Assembly: GCA_038825775.1 (NCBI GenBank)
Contig: JAWBOW010000003.1
Coordinates: 1 to 51,038 of the forward strand
Direction of reading: 5' to 3'
Length of the DNA stretch: 51,038 nt
Source: JAWBOW01 sp038825775
Lineage (GTDB): Archaea > Nanobdellota > Nanobdellia > Woesearchaeales > WAPY01
In this document: positions 14,501-23,192 of the stretch, in pieces
Position numbering within the stretch: the first letter of the stretch is position 1
Layout: each line of letters opens with the position of its first letter
Translations under genes and position numbers: made by a program
Notes under the pieces: model-generated
What the model saw: only the letters and a program-made list of their open reading frames with translations
Told to the model about the DNA's origin: nothing
The model's database searches: none

Positions 14501-17434
14501 ATGACAAATCAAATACCTTTGATTTACGAAGAAATAGCTGAAGAAATAAACTTTGAAAGTTTGCCTTTACAGTGGATTAAAACTAATTTGACTAAATTTT
14601 CTGATAAAATAGATTTGTATGACTATCAACAAGAAGCTCTAAAAAACGCAATAAAATTTTTATATTATTATTTTGAATCTTTACAAAAGTACAGAATTAC
14701 TGAAACCTATCAGGAGCATATTGAAAGAAAAAAGAAGTTGTATAATGAAATAAGAAAATATGAAAGAGATTTAATTGATTTTTTAGGAATAACAAACAAG
14801 AAGGATAAAGAGTTGTTTAATAAGCTAAAAGAATATTATACAGCAACACAAGAAAATTCTCATGAAAAAATAAGTTTCTTTAATTTTTTAAACAGAATGT
14901 GTTTTTGGATGGCAACAGGCTCTGGAAAGACTCTTGTTTTAGTAAAACTAATAGAGGTTATAGATAATCTTATAGCTGCGAATTTGATACCTAAAAATGA
15001 TATCTTGATTTTAACACATAGAGAAGACTTAATATCACAGATAAAAGCTCATATTAATGAATTTAACAAAGTGAGCAATAGAAAAATTAAGCTTTGGGAT
15101 TTAACACAATATGATGATGTAAAAAACGGAAATGTTTTAGCATTTAAAGAAAATATTAATGTTTTTATTTATAGATCTGATTTGATATCTGATCAAACAA
15201 AAGAGAAGCTTTTAAGTTTTGAGGATATAGAAAACAATGGAAGATGGTATGTTTTTCTTGATGAAGCGCATAAAGGAGATAAGGAAGATTCAAAAAGACA
15301 AATTTATTATTCAATATTAACGAGAGATGGTTTTTTATTTAATTTTTCAGCAACATTTACTGATATTTGGGACGTATTAACTACAGTTTATAATTTCAAT
15401 TTAGACACATTCATAAGGAGAGGATATGGAAAAAATGTTTATTTATCTCAGCAAGCATTAAATGCTTTTCAAGATAAAGAAGATTTTAATAGCATAGATA
15501 AGCAGAAAATAGTTCTTAAATCTCTTATCTTGTTAACAATTACAAAGAAAGCAAAAGAGAAAATTAGTAAAAAAACAAGTGAAAAAATTTACCACAATCC
15601 ACTTCTAGTTTCATTAGTCAATTCAGTAAATGTTGAGGATTCTGATTTAGAGATTTTCTTCAAGCAGCTTGAAAAAATCGCTAGAGGAGATATCCAAAAA
15701 GAGATTATAGAGAAGGCAAAAGAAGAATTGCTTAAAGAATTCAAAGAACATCCGAGATATGTTTTTGGTAGTGAAGAATTAATTTTAAATGAAGATCTAA
15801 TAAAAGAGGTAGATGTTAAAGAAATATTAAACTACGTATTTAATACTTCATCTTTTGGAAAAATAGAAGTAATAAAAATCCCGGATAATAAAGAAGAATT
15901 AATTTTTAAACTTAAAACATCTGAAAAACCTTTTGCTTTAATTAAAATAGGAGATATTTCAACATGGTTAAAAAACAAACTAGATAATTATGAAGTGTCT
16001 GAGTCCTACGAGAATAAAAGTTATTTTGAAACGATCAGCCATGATAACAATTTTGTTAATATTTTAATGGGTTCTAGAGCTTTTTATGAAGGATGGGACT
16101 CTAATAGACCTAATGTTATGATTTTTATAAATATTGGAAAAGGAGATGCAAAAAAGTATGTAACTCAATCTATAGGTAGGGGAGTAAGAATAGAACCAAT
16201 AAAAAATAAGAGAAAAAGATTAAACATACTGAGAAAAGAAGGAGATATTAAAGTTAAGGATTTGTATTCTAAAATTGGAAGCGAAGTAACATCTTTAATT
16301 GAAACTCTTTTTGTTTTTGGTACGAACAAAACAAATGTTGAAAAGATACTTGAAAGTATAAAATATGAAAGAAAAACCAGTGGAGATATTATCGAATTAG
16401 TGGAGAATAAATCTATAAAATCAAGAACTTTGTTAATTCCTGTGTATAAAGAACGTAAAGAAGCTGTTAAAATAGAGGAGTTGCCTAAATTCGAAGGTAA
16501 CAAAAAATTATTAACTGCTTTTTTAGAATGGTTTGAAGATGATAGAATCATCTATTCTACTTTTTCAGATTACAATCATGATATAAAACCAAACGATATC
16601 AAAAAGATTAGAGAATTTCTAGAAAAGGGTAAATTTAAAGACTCTGACTCTTCAGATATTTTTGTACAAACTAATCAGCTTTTCAACCATATTAATATTA
16701 TTTTAAAAGATTTTGAAAAATTTAAACAATTAGAAAATGAAATAATCCACTTTAAAAGAATTAAGGTTATTTTAAATCAAACAGAGTTACAAGATTTAAA
16801 AGATAAAATAAAACGAGTTAGTGAATATAAGGATTCTGATAAAGAGGAATACACCAATAAAATAAAGGAGATTAGTAAAACTTATAGTGAAGAGAAATTC
16901 AAAGACCTAAAAATTAAGAACATCATAAATCATTACTATCTTCCTTTAATAATCTCTGAAAAGGAGAAAATAGATTACATAAATCATATAATAAAAGTTG
17001 AAAGTGAAAGAAAATTTATTGAGCAGCTTGAAGAGTATCTAAAAAAAGATGATAATCTATTCAAATCTTGCGATTGGTGGATGTTCAGTAAAATTGATGA
17101 AACTCTTGATGAAGTCTACATCCCTTACTATAATAAATCTATTAATAAAATTGAAAATTTCAAACCAGACTTTATTTTTTGGTTGAAGAAAGAAAATAAT
17201 TATTTTATAATATTTATAGATCCCAAAAGCACAAAGTATACTGACTTCGAATACAAAATAGATGGTTATAAAAGAATATTTGAGAAAGAAGGAGAAATAA
17301 TTGTTTTTGATGTAGAAGGAAATAAGATAAAAGTTTACTTATTCTTATATACAGAAGATAAAAATAAATTATCAGAAGGTTATAAAAAGTATTGGTTTGA
17401 TAATTTTGAAACTATTAAAAATCTATTATTTTGA
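14501..17434 (+). CDS. res: Type III restriction endonuclease subunit Res
   Basis: 977-aa restriction subunit: an ATP-dependent SF2 translocase fused to a nuclease. Walker A is ATGSGKT (about 138-144), motif II is DEAH (254-257), and motif VI is SIGRGVRIEP (about 554-563). The C-terminal PD-(D/E)xK nuclease is visible as KPDFIFWL (near 887) followed by FIIFIDPKST (Asp-Pro-Lys near 907). Res needs Mod for site recognition, so its activity depends on whether full-length Mod is made. A GGTGG ribosome binding site precedes ATG 14501. The gene looks intact. Confidence 0.92.
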   Translation: MTNQIPLIYEEIAEEINFESLPLQWIKTNLTKFSDKIDLYDYQQEALKNAIKFLYYYFESLQKYRITETYQEHIERKKKLYNEIRKYERDLIDFLGITNKKDKELFNKLKEYYTATQENSHEKISFFNFLNRMCFWMATGSGKTLVLVKLIEVIDNLIAANLIPKNDILILTHREDLISQIKAHINEFNKVSNRKIKLWDLTQYDDVKNGNVLAFKENINVFIYRSDLISDQTKEKLLSFEDIENNGRWYVFLDEAHKGDKEDSKRQIYYSILTRDGFLFNFSATFTDIWDVLTTVYNFNLDTFIRRGYGKNVYLSQQALNAFQDKEDFNSIDKQKIVLKSLILLTITKKAKEKISKKTSEKIYHNPLLVSLVNSVNVEDSDLEIFFKQLEKIARGDIQKEIIEKAKEELLKEFKEHPRYVFGSEELILNEDLIKEVDVKEILNYVFNTSSFGKIEVIKIPDNKEELIFKLKTSEKPFALIKIGDISTWLKNKLDNYEVSESYENKSYFETISHDNNFVNILMGSRAFYEGWDSNRPNVMIFINIGKGDAKKYVTQSIGRGVRIEPIKNKRKRLNILRKEGDIKVKDLYSKIGSEVTSLIETLFVFGTNKTNVEKILESIKYERKTSGDIIELVENKSIKSRTLLIPVYKERKEAVKIEELPKFEGNKKLLTAFLEWFEDDRIIYSTFSDYNHDIKPNDIKKIREFLEKGKFKDSDSSDIFVQTNQLFNHINIILKDFEKFKQLENEIIHFKRIKVILNQTELQDLKDKIKRVSEYKDSDKEEYTNKIKEISKTYSEEKFKDLKIKNIINHYYLPLIISEKEKIDYINHIIKVESERKFIEQLEEYLKKDDNLFKSCDWWMFSKIDETLDEVYIPYYNKSINKIENFKPDFIFWLKKENNYFIIFIDPKSTKYTDFEYKIDGYKRIFEKEGEIIVFDVEGNKIKVYLFLYTEDKNKLSEGYKKYWFDNFETIKNLLF

Positions 17435-17971
17435 TTTATTTTAAAATTCAAAGATGGAAATTATTTATTTTTAACAAATAATGAATAATAGTAATTGATG
17501 CGAAAAGCGAAAGCAGAAGCACTCTAAAAATATATCAAAAAACAAGAGGGTAAAAAAAATTATTAAAATAATTGATAAAATATTTATGAATATAATCAAA
17601 TGTGTATTGTTTGAAAATATTAGAATTTCAATCATCATTCTTATAGAGAAAATAAAGAAAAAACTATGGCAACAACTAATTTTCAAAGCCTCTCGACTTT
17701 GAGTTTTTCCTATAAAAAGTTGCACTAAAATTTTTTCTTAACTTTGCTTATGCCACTTAAAAACGATTAATAGGGAAAATTCTAAGATTTTCATTTAAAT
17801 TTCAGCAAGCAAAAAATATTCCTAACTAAACTAAACAAAAACAAAAATTTCTGCTGAAAATCCTGAATAAAATTTTTGAAAAGTTATAATTTTAATTTTT
17901 GATTCTTCAACATTGATTTAAGGGAATTAAAAAAGAAATTTTTATATAATCAATACCTTTTTTATTTTCTT
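17435..17971 (+). other. Gene-free region after the R-M genes
   Basis: No supported gene. A minus-strand open frame at 17471-17725 encodes only low-complexity hydrophobic sequence and lacks a ribosome binding site. The region ends with the trpS promoter. With the 0.6 kb stretch before mod, it flanks the R-M island on the other side. Confidence 0.5.
17940..17950 (+). promoter_or_regulatory. TATA box for trpS
   Basis: TTTTATATAAT centred about 27 bases before the ATG at 17972, as expected for a leaderless transcript. Confidence 0.55.
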
Positions 17972-19054
17972 ATGAAAAGTATTAGCCCGTGGAGTGATGA
18001 GTTGCCAAAGGATTATCAAGAGTTGATTGAAAGATTTGGTTTGGAAAGATTTAATGTTAGTGATTTTCCTGAGCCAAATCATTTGATGAGAAGACAAATA
18101 ATATTTGCAGGTCGGGGATTAAAGATTATTTCTGAAGCTATAAGGCAGAGGAAAGATTATTATGTTTTGAGTGGGATAATGACTTCTTCTGAAAAGATAC
18201 ATTTTGGAACTAAGAGTGTTATTGATATGATTGCTTATTTTCAAAAACACAATGCTCAAACTTTTGTTTGCATTGCTGATTTAGAAGCATTGTGCACGAG
18301 AAATATTAGTTTAGAAGAGTCAAAAAAAAGAGCTTTGAATTTTCACATTCCAATGTATTTGGCTTTAGGGCTTGATATTAAGAAAACAAATTTTTATTTT
18401 CAATCCGAAAACAAGAAGGTTATGCAATTAAGTTATGCTTTTTCTTCAAAAGTAACTTTGAACGAGTATAGGGCTATTTATGGAAATTCAGAGCCCTCAA
18501 GAATAATGGCTGCTTTAACACAATCAGCGGATATTTTGTTTCCACAAACGATTAAGAGGATGCCTGGAATAATTCCTGTTGGCGTTGACCAAGACCCTCA
18601 TATTAGATTAACAAGGGATATTGTTTCAAGGTATAAGGATTATAATTTTATAACTCCAAGTTCCATCTATAATAAATTTTTACCTTCTTTGGATGGGAGT
18701 TTGAAAATGTCAAAATCAAACTTGAATTCTGCTATATTTTTGCCTGAAGAAAAGAATTCTGCTTGTAAAAAAATAATGAGGGCTTTAACAGGCGGCAGAA
18801 AAGATATAAAGGAGCAAAAAGAAAAGGGTGGTGTTCCTGAAAACTGCATGGTTTTTGAGCTTTACAAACAACATTTAATAGAGGATGATGAAGAACTAAA
18901 CAAAGTTTATAATGATTGCAAAACAGGTAAAATTCTTTGTGGAGAGTGTAAAAAAATGGCTTGTGATTTGTTAAACAAATTTTTTGACTCTTTGAATGAT
19001 AAATTTATAAAATACAAAGAGAATATTGATGATGTGAGAATAATAAAATTTTAA
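17972..19054 (+). CDS. trpS: Tryptophanyl-tRNA synthetase
   Basis: Class I synthetase charging tRNA-Trp, 360 aa, archaeal/eukaryotic type. The N-terminal segment SPWSDELPKDYQELIERFG and GLERF precede the catalytic fold. The HIGH-like site reads HFGT (in KIHFGTKSV) and the second signature is KMSKS. GVDQDPHIRLTRDI and SADILFPQ are conserved tryptophan/ATP-site segments. The C-terminal CGECKKMACD region is the usual anticodon-binding tail. Starts at ATG 17972 under its own TATA box. Confidence 0.95.
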   Translation: MKSISPWSDELPKDYQELIERFGLERFNVSDFPEPNHLMRRQIIFAGRGLKIISEAIRQRKDYYVLSGIMTSSEKIHFGTKSVIDMIAYFQKHNAQTFVCIADLEALCTRNISLEESKKRALNFHIPMYLALGLDIKKTNFYFQSENKKVMQLSYAFSSKVTLNEYRAIYGNSEPSRIMAALTQSADILFPQTIKRMPGIIPVGVDQDPHIRLTRDIVSRYKDYNFITPSSIYNKFLPSLDGSLKMSKSNLNSAIFLPEEKNSACKKIMRALTGGRKDIKEQKEKGGVPENCMVFELYKQHLIEDDEELNKVYNDCKTGKILCGECKKMACDLLNKFFDSLNDKFIKYKENIDDVRIIKF

Positions 19055-19135
19055 TGGGGCTAAAATTTAAGAAAGTATTTAAGCTAAAAAATTATTAATA
19101 AAAAATGATTAAGAATAAAAAAAGAGGTGGTAATG

Positions 19136-19438
19136 ATGAATTTTAGAATAACCCCGCTAAAAGCAAACTTCATGGCTGCTTCGATTCTTGGAATAATAAT
19201 TTCGGCAATATTTATTCTGCCTGATTATCCTGATTGGGGAATGGCCTTTTTGATATTGTTTGTTATAATGTTTATTTCTTCATTGATTTCAATGGCATAC
19301 GCTCCTATAGAACTTGCTGACAAGATCGGATTGGATGAAGAGCAAGAAGAAATTGATAAGCTAGTTGAAAAAACTGAAGGGGAAGAGGTTAAAGAAGAAA
19401 AGATTAATTATAAAAGGAAAGACAAAAAGAAAAAATAA
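19136..19438 (+). CDS. Small two-helix membrane protein with charged tail
   Basis: 100-aa protein, family not recognised. Two hydrophobic segments (FMAASILGIIISAIFIL and MAFLILFVIMFISSLISM) form a hairpin around residues 12-60, followed by an acidic and then Lys-rich cytosolic-type tail (EEQEEIDKL...KRKDKKKK). ATG 19136 is chosen because GAGGTGG ends five bases upstream; ATG 19133 and a GTG at 19127 are too close to or inside that site. It precedes the HerA-like ATPase by 21 bases. Confidence 0.65.
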   Translation: MNFRITPLKANFMAASILGIIISAIFILPDYPDWGMAFLILFVIMFISSLISMAYAPIELADKIGLDEEQEEIDKLVEKTEGEEVKEEKINYKRKDKKKK

Positions 19439-19459
19439 AATTAAAAAAATTGATCAAAA

Positions 19460-20773
19460 ATGTATGACATAATTATTGGAAGGGATCCTGAGGACATAAA
19501 GAGATTTGGTAATTTGGGAACTGTTTTTATTGGAAAACAGTATGTTAAGATGGGACAAACTAGCAGCTTGTCTAATCCTGTTTATCTTGATGTTGCAAGA
19601 AGCCACGTTATATTTATTTGTGGAAAAAGAGGTTCTGGAAAGAGTTATACCATGGGGGTTATAGCAGAAGCAATAGCGGATATGCCTGAAGAGGTTAGTT
19701 CTAATTTAGCTGTTGTAATGCTTGACACAATGGGAATTTATTGGACTATGAAGTATCCTAATGAGAGAGAAGCAGATATTCTTAAGGAGTGGGGTTTAAA
19801 ACCAAGAGGATTAAATGTTAAAATATACACGCCAAAAGGATTTTATAATGAATTCAAAGAAAGGGGTATCCCAACAGATTTTCCATTTTCTATAAAACCA
19901 TCTGAGCTAACACCTCTCGATTGGTGCAGAACCCTTAACATAGATCCTGAAAGCGAAGTTGGTGTGCTAATTGCAAGGGTTGTTTCAAGATTAAAAGCTG
20001 AAAAACAAGATTTTTCAATACAAGACATAATTGATAGGATAGAAGAAGACCAAAAAACAGATCAAAGAATAAAATCTTCTGCAGAAAATCATTTTTTAGA
20101 ATGTTTAAGTTGGGGTTTATTTGATAAAGAAGGAACAAAACTTAGTGATCTTGTGATTCCAGGACAGGTTAGTGTTTTAGATGTTAGTTGTTATGTTACA
20201 ACACCTGGAAGTCAAAACATAAGGGCTTTGGTTATTGGATTGGTAGCTCAAAAATTGTTTGTTGAGAGGATGATTGAGCGTAGAAAAGAGGAGTTTCAAG
20301 AACTGCATAGGAATTTAAATTTTTTAACAGCAGAAGAGTCTAACAAACAAGATTTTCCTCTTGTTTGGTTGGTGATTGACGAAGCTCACGAGTTTTTGCC
20401 AAAGGATGAAAAAACAGTTGCTTCTGATCCTTTGATTACAATACTTAGGGAGGGAAGACAACCAGGAATTTCATTAATACTAGCGTCTCAACAACCAGGA
20501 AAAATACACACTGATGTTATGACTCAGGCAGATACTGTTATTAGTCATAGACTAACAGCAAAGATTGATATTGATGCTTTAGGACTTTTAATGCAGAGCT
20601 ACATGCGGGGTTCTTTGGATAAATACATAAATGAAATTCCAAGAGTTCAAGGGGCTGCTGTTGTTTTTGACGATACGAACGAGAGAATGTTCCCAATTAG
20701 AATTCGTCCAAGAATAAGCTGGCATGGGGGTTCTTCTCCTGTTGCAATACACAAAAAGAAAAATGTGTTTTGA
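19460..20773 (+). CDS. herA: HerA-like hexameric ATPase (DUF87/HAS-barrel family)
   Basis: 437-aa FtsK/HerA-superfamily ATPase. An N-terminal beta-rich region precedes Walker A GKRGSGKSYT (55-64); Walker B is WLVIDEAHEF (about 303-312), and ILREGRQPGISLILASQQP is the typical sensor/arginine-finger region. HerA pumps DNA for the NurA nuclease and Mre11-Rad50 in end resection. Here a nurA-like gene is nearly 30 kb away rather than adjacent. The closest matches to this general layout are archaeal HerA/VirB4-type ATPases; the exact role is inferred. Confidence 0.8.
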   Translation: MYDIIIGRDPEDIKRFGNLGTVFIGKQYVKMGQTSSLSNPVYLDVARSHVIFICGKRGSGKSYTMGVIAEAIADMPEEVSSNLAVVMLDTMGIYWTMKYPNEREADILKEWGLKPRGLNVKIYTPKGFYNEFKERGIPTDFPFSIKPSELTPLDWCRTLNIDPESEVGVLIARVVSRLKAEKQDFSIQDIIDRIEEDQKTDQRIKSSAENHFLECLSWGLFDKEGTKLSDLVIPGQVSVLDVSCYVTTPGSQNIRALVIGLVAQKLFVERMIERRKEEFQELHRNLNFLTAEESNKQDFPLVWLVIDEAHEFLPKDEKTVASDPLITILREGRQPGISLILASQQPGKIHTDVMTQADTVISHRLTAKIDIDALGLLMQSYMRGSLDKYINEIPRVQGAAVVFDDTNERMFPIRIRPRISWHGGSSPVAIHKKKNVF

Positions 20774-20789
20774 TTATGGGTTGGTCAAA

Positions 20790-21371
20790 ATGGATTTTGA
20801 TAATTTAAAGAACAACTTTAACATATTAAGAAAGGAATATGAGAGGGAAGATAAGTTAAGGGATGATTTAATAATAGAAAGCAGGGATATTATAAAAGAA
20901 TCTAAGAAAATAATATATTCTGTTCATAGAAATGATTTTTCCTCTGCTTCAAAAAGTGTGGATACAATAAAGAAACTTATAAGGGAGCTCTTGAAAAAAA
21001 CAAATAGTAAAATAAGTGATGTTGGTTATTTGAGGAGTGCTTTTCAAGAGTATGTTGAAGCTTTATGCTTTTATGATTTTGTAAGAAATAATAGAATACC
21101 AAATTATAAAGAATTGAATGTTGATGTTGAGAGTTATTTGTTAGGAATATGTGATTTTACAGGCGAACTTGTCAGGTTTGCAACGAATAATTTTTTAAAA
21201 AAGAATTATGATGTTGTGCTTTATGTTAAAGATGTTGTTGAAATGATTTATAATGAATTAATGCTCTTTGATTTTAGGAGTGGAGAGTTAAGGTCGAAGT
21301 TTGACTCTATAAAGTATTCCCTGAAAAAATTAGAGGATTTGGCAATAGATATTGCAAAAATGAAGGGTTAA
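20790..21371 (+). CDS. Translin/TRAX family protein
   Basis: All-helical 193-aa protein of the translin family, nucleic-acid-binding proteins that form octamers in eukaryotes (C3PO endoribonuclease with TRAX). The helix pattern RDIIKESKKIIYSVHRNDF, AFQEYVEALCFYDF and YLLGICDFTGELVR follows archaeal translins, including the Glu-rich surface used for catalysis in TRAX (EYVEA). Start set at ATG 20790 since the longer frame would overlap herA. Convergent 3' overlap of four bases with the next HAD gene. Confidence 0.82.
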   Translation: MDFDNLKNNFNILRKEYEREDKLRDDLIIESRDIIKESKKIIYSVHRNDFSSASKSVDTIKKLIRELLKKTNSKISDVGYLRSAFQEYVEALCFYDFVRNNRIPNYKELNVDVESYLLGICDFTGELVRFATNNFLKKNYDVVLYVKDVVEMIYNELMLFDFRSGELRSKFDSIKYSLKKLEDLAIDIAKMKG

Positions 21372-22009
21372 AGATTTGAAAAATTATTTGTTCTTTTGTA
21401 AATTTTGAGAACATCATTCCAATCATTAACCCTTATTATTAAATCCTCGTATTCTTTTGGAGTGCTAAAATTTTTGTTCCACGGTTTGTTAAACAATAAA
21501 GTTTTAATTCCGCTTTTGGCACAATCAAGTGCATACTCAAAATTGTCTTCTATAAAAATTTCAATATTTTTTTCTAAACAAACTTCTGCCTTACTTTTCT
21601 TTTCGCCAGACAAAGATTGTAGGTTTGTAAAAATAACTTCCAAAAACAAATCTCCAAAATTCTTTTTAAGCCATTTTTTTGTTTTTTCAACAAGATAGTA
21701 TGGTCTTGCGGTTATTATGATTAAATCGTGTGTTTTGTTTATTTCTTTCAAAACTTTAACAGAGTTTTTAACAGGACTAACTTCTTCATATTCTCTTGTC
21801 TTGTAAAAATCATCCATTTCTGCCATTATTTCTTCTGTGCTAATGTTAAAAACATCTTCATAATAAAATGAGAATATGTCGTCTTCTCTGTAGTTCGTAT
21901 TATGTTTTTTATTCCTATAAATTAAAAAATATTTGTTAAAAGGAAATAGTGTATCGTCCAAATCAACCCCTACCTTTTTTCTTTTTATTCTATTTTTATT
22001 CTTTCGCAT
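21368..22009 (-). CDS. HAD-family 5'(3')-deoxyribonucleotidase-like protein
   Basis: NT5C-type HAD phosphatase, 213 aa. Motif I is GVDLDDTLFPF (about 14-24), motif II lies in LIIITARP, and motif IV in IFIEDNFEYA. The small cap between motif I and II (ENIFSFYYEDVF-like region) is characteristic of deoxyribonucleotidases and YqfW-type proteins. Likely dephosphorylates (deoxy)nucleoside monophosphates. The basic N-terminus (MRKNKNRIKRKK) is odd. Its 5' end lies about 85 bases from the divergent SRP RNA. Confidence 0.78.
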   Translation of the reverse strand: MRKNKNRIKRKKVGVDLDDTLFPFNKYFLIYRNKKHNTNYREDDIFSFYYEDVFNISTEEIMAEMDDFYKTREYEEVSPVKNSVKVLKEINKTHDLIIITARPYYLVEKTKKWLKKNFGDLFLEVIFTNLQSLSGEKKSKAEVCLEKNIEIFIEDNFEYALDCAKSGIKTLLFNKPWNKNFSTPKEYEDLIIRVNDWNDVLKIYKRTNNFSNL

Positions 22010-22066
22010 TTTTTAATAAAAATTTTTGAATTTTATTTAAGTTTTTTGTTTTGGTATTGCAAAAAG

Positions 22067-22075
22067 TTTTAAAAT
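22067..22075 (+). promoter_or_regulatory. TATA box for SRP RNA
   Basis: TTTTAAAAT about 25 bases before the inferred RNA 5' end at 22097, preceded by AAAAAG as a possible BRE. Confidence 0.6.
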
Positions 22076-22096
22076 AGATTTGCTTTCCTCTTTTTT

Positions 22097-22364
22097 GGCA
22101 GGCACGCCGGGGAGTTAGCCCTTCCCTGTGACCACAAATGGGCTTTACGGTGGGGCTAAAACTATGGTGCGGGTTTAATGCCACAATTGGTCCTAAAGTT
22201 TAACTGTGAGATCTTGTCCCACAGGACTTTTTTTGTTGAGAACCTGGTTAGGTCCGGAAGGAAGCGGCCATAATCAACAAAAAAGGTGTCTGTGGACCAA
22301 CAGGATTGAGTGATCTTTAGGGTAAAACCAATTGTGGTGTTAAATTCAAGCCATAGTGCCTGCC
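22097..22364 (+). ncRNA. ffs: Archaeal SRP 7S RNA
   Basis: Signal recognition particle RNA of about 268 nt. The ends pair (GGCAGGCAC at 22097 with GTGCCTGCC at 22356-22364). The S domain carries the SRP54-binding helix 8 signature GGTCCGGAAGGAAGC (about 22250-22264) within GTTGAGAACC...ATCAAC. The 5' part (GCCGGGGAGTTAGCCC) and long Alu/helix 5 arms fit the archaeal form with closed 5' and 3' ends. It guides secretory ribosomes to the SecY/SecG channel; secG is also in this window. Confidence 0.93.
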
Positions 22365-22371
22365 TTTTTTT
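22365..22371 (+). terminator. T-run terminator of SRP RNA
   Basis: A run of Ts directly follows the terminal helix of the RNA; transcription probably ends here. The convergent nadK stop is at 22373, so the two genes share almost no spacer. Confidence 0.6.
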
Positions 22372-22372
22372 A

Positions 22373-23188
22373 TTAATTATAAAAAACCACTCTATTCAGT
22401 TTGTTTTTATCTAATTTTAGCATTACAAGATCGTTTTTCTTTAAAGGGTATTCCTCGCTTAGCGTATCCACAACAAGAATTAAATTCTTTAAAGCTCTTA
22501 TTTCTATTTCTTTTAAACTCCCACACAAATATTTTGGTTTGTATATTCTTCCAGAATAACCTTCTCTTACAATGTAATATAAAAGTTTTGTATTCTTTTT
22601 TGCATGACCTCCTGCTGATTTAAACCATGCGTTTGTTCCTATAGCTGTCGATATTATTATTCCAGAAGACAGTTGTTTTTCTCTTATGCCTTTCTTTCTT
22701 ATGATCAATTCGTATTTTGCTGTTTTATAACTTTTTTTGTGTCCAACAAAAACATCATTTATTCCTTTGTCTAAAATTTCTTTATTATTAATTATTATCT
22801 TTATTCTTGGAAGTTGTTCAAAGTATATTTTTGGCTTGTTTTTTATTTTCTTTTCAAAATCCTCTAAATTTGTTGATGTTAAAAAACCTTCTTTTTCTTT
22901 TTTAGAAGCGTTTATTCCTAATAAAGGAGTATTGTTGATGAAGTGGGCTGTTCTTAAAAAAGTTCCGTCTCCTCCTAACGAAATAATTATAGAAAATTCT
23001 TTGCAAATCTTCTTGTTGCAAAAGAATTTTTTCAAATACTTTCTACAAATAACTTGTGTTTTGGATTTAAATTTTCTTTTCAAAATTTTATTTAGGATTT
23101 TGCTTTCCTTTCTAAAACCCTCTAAATAAACGATGAGTGGTTTTTTGAATAAATTTTCAATTTCTCTTTGGCTTAGAATTTTTTTCAT
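22373..23188 (-). CDS. nadK: NAD kinase
   Basis: Makes NADP from NAD. The phosphate-donor motif GGDGTFLRT is at residues 72-80, and GINDVFVGH and SSGIIISTAIGTNAW supply the conserved NAD-binding segments. 271 aa, normal for the archaeal/bacterial enzyme. It starts four bases after the leuS stop, so the two are co-transcribed. It ends against the SRP RNA terminator. Confidence 0.93.
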   Translation of the reverse strand: MKKILSQREIENLFKKPLIVYLEGFRKESKILNKILKRKFKSKTQVICRKYLKKFFCNKKICKEFSIIISLGGDGTFLRTAHFINNTPLLGINASKKEKEGFLTSTNLEDFEKKIKNKPKIYFEQLPRIKIIINNKEILDKGINDVFVGHKKSYKTAKYELIIRKKGIREKQLSSGIIISTAIGTNAWFKSAGGHAKKNTKLLYYIVREGYSGRIYKPKYLCGSLKEIEIRALKNLILVVDTLSEEYPLKKNDLVMLKLDKNKLNRVVFYN

Positions 23189-23192
23189 ATTT

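Noticed and set aside
17471..17725. Minus-strand open frame of 84 codons after res
   Set aside because: Low-complexity hydrophobic translation, no start signals, no recognisable family; reported only as gene-free DNA.
21996..22184. Minus-strand open frame over the SRP RNA 5' part
   Set aside because: Explained by the SRP RNA; no start signals.
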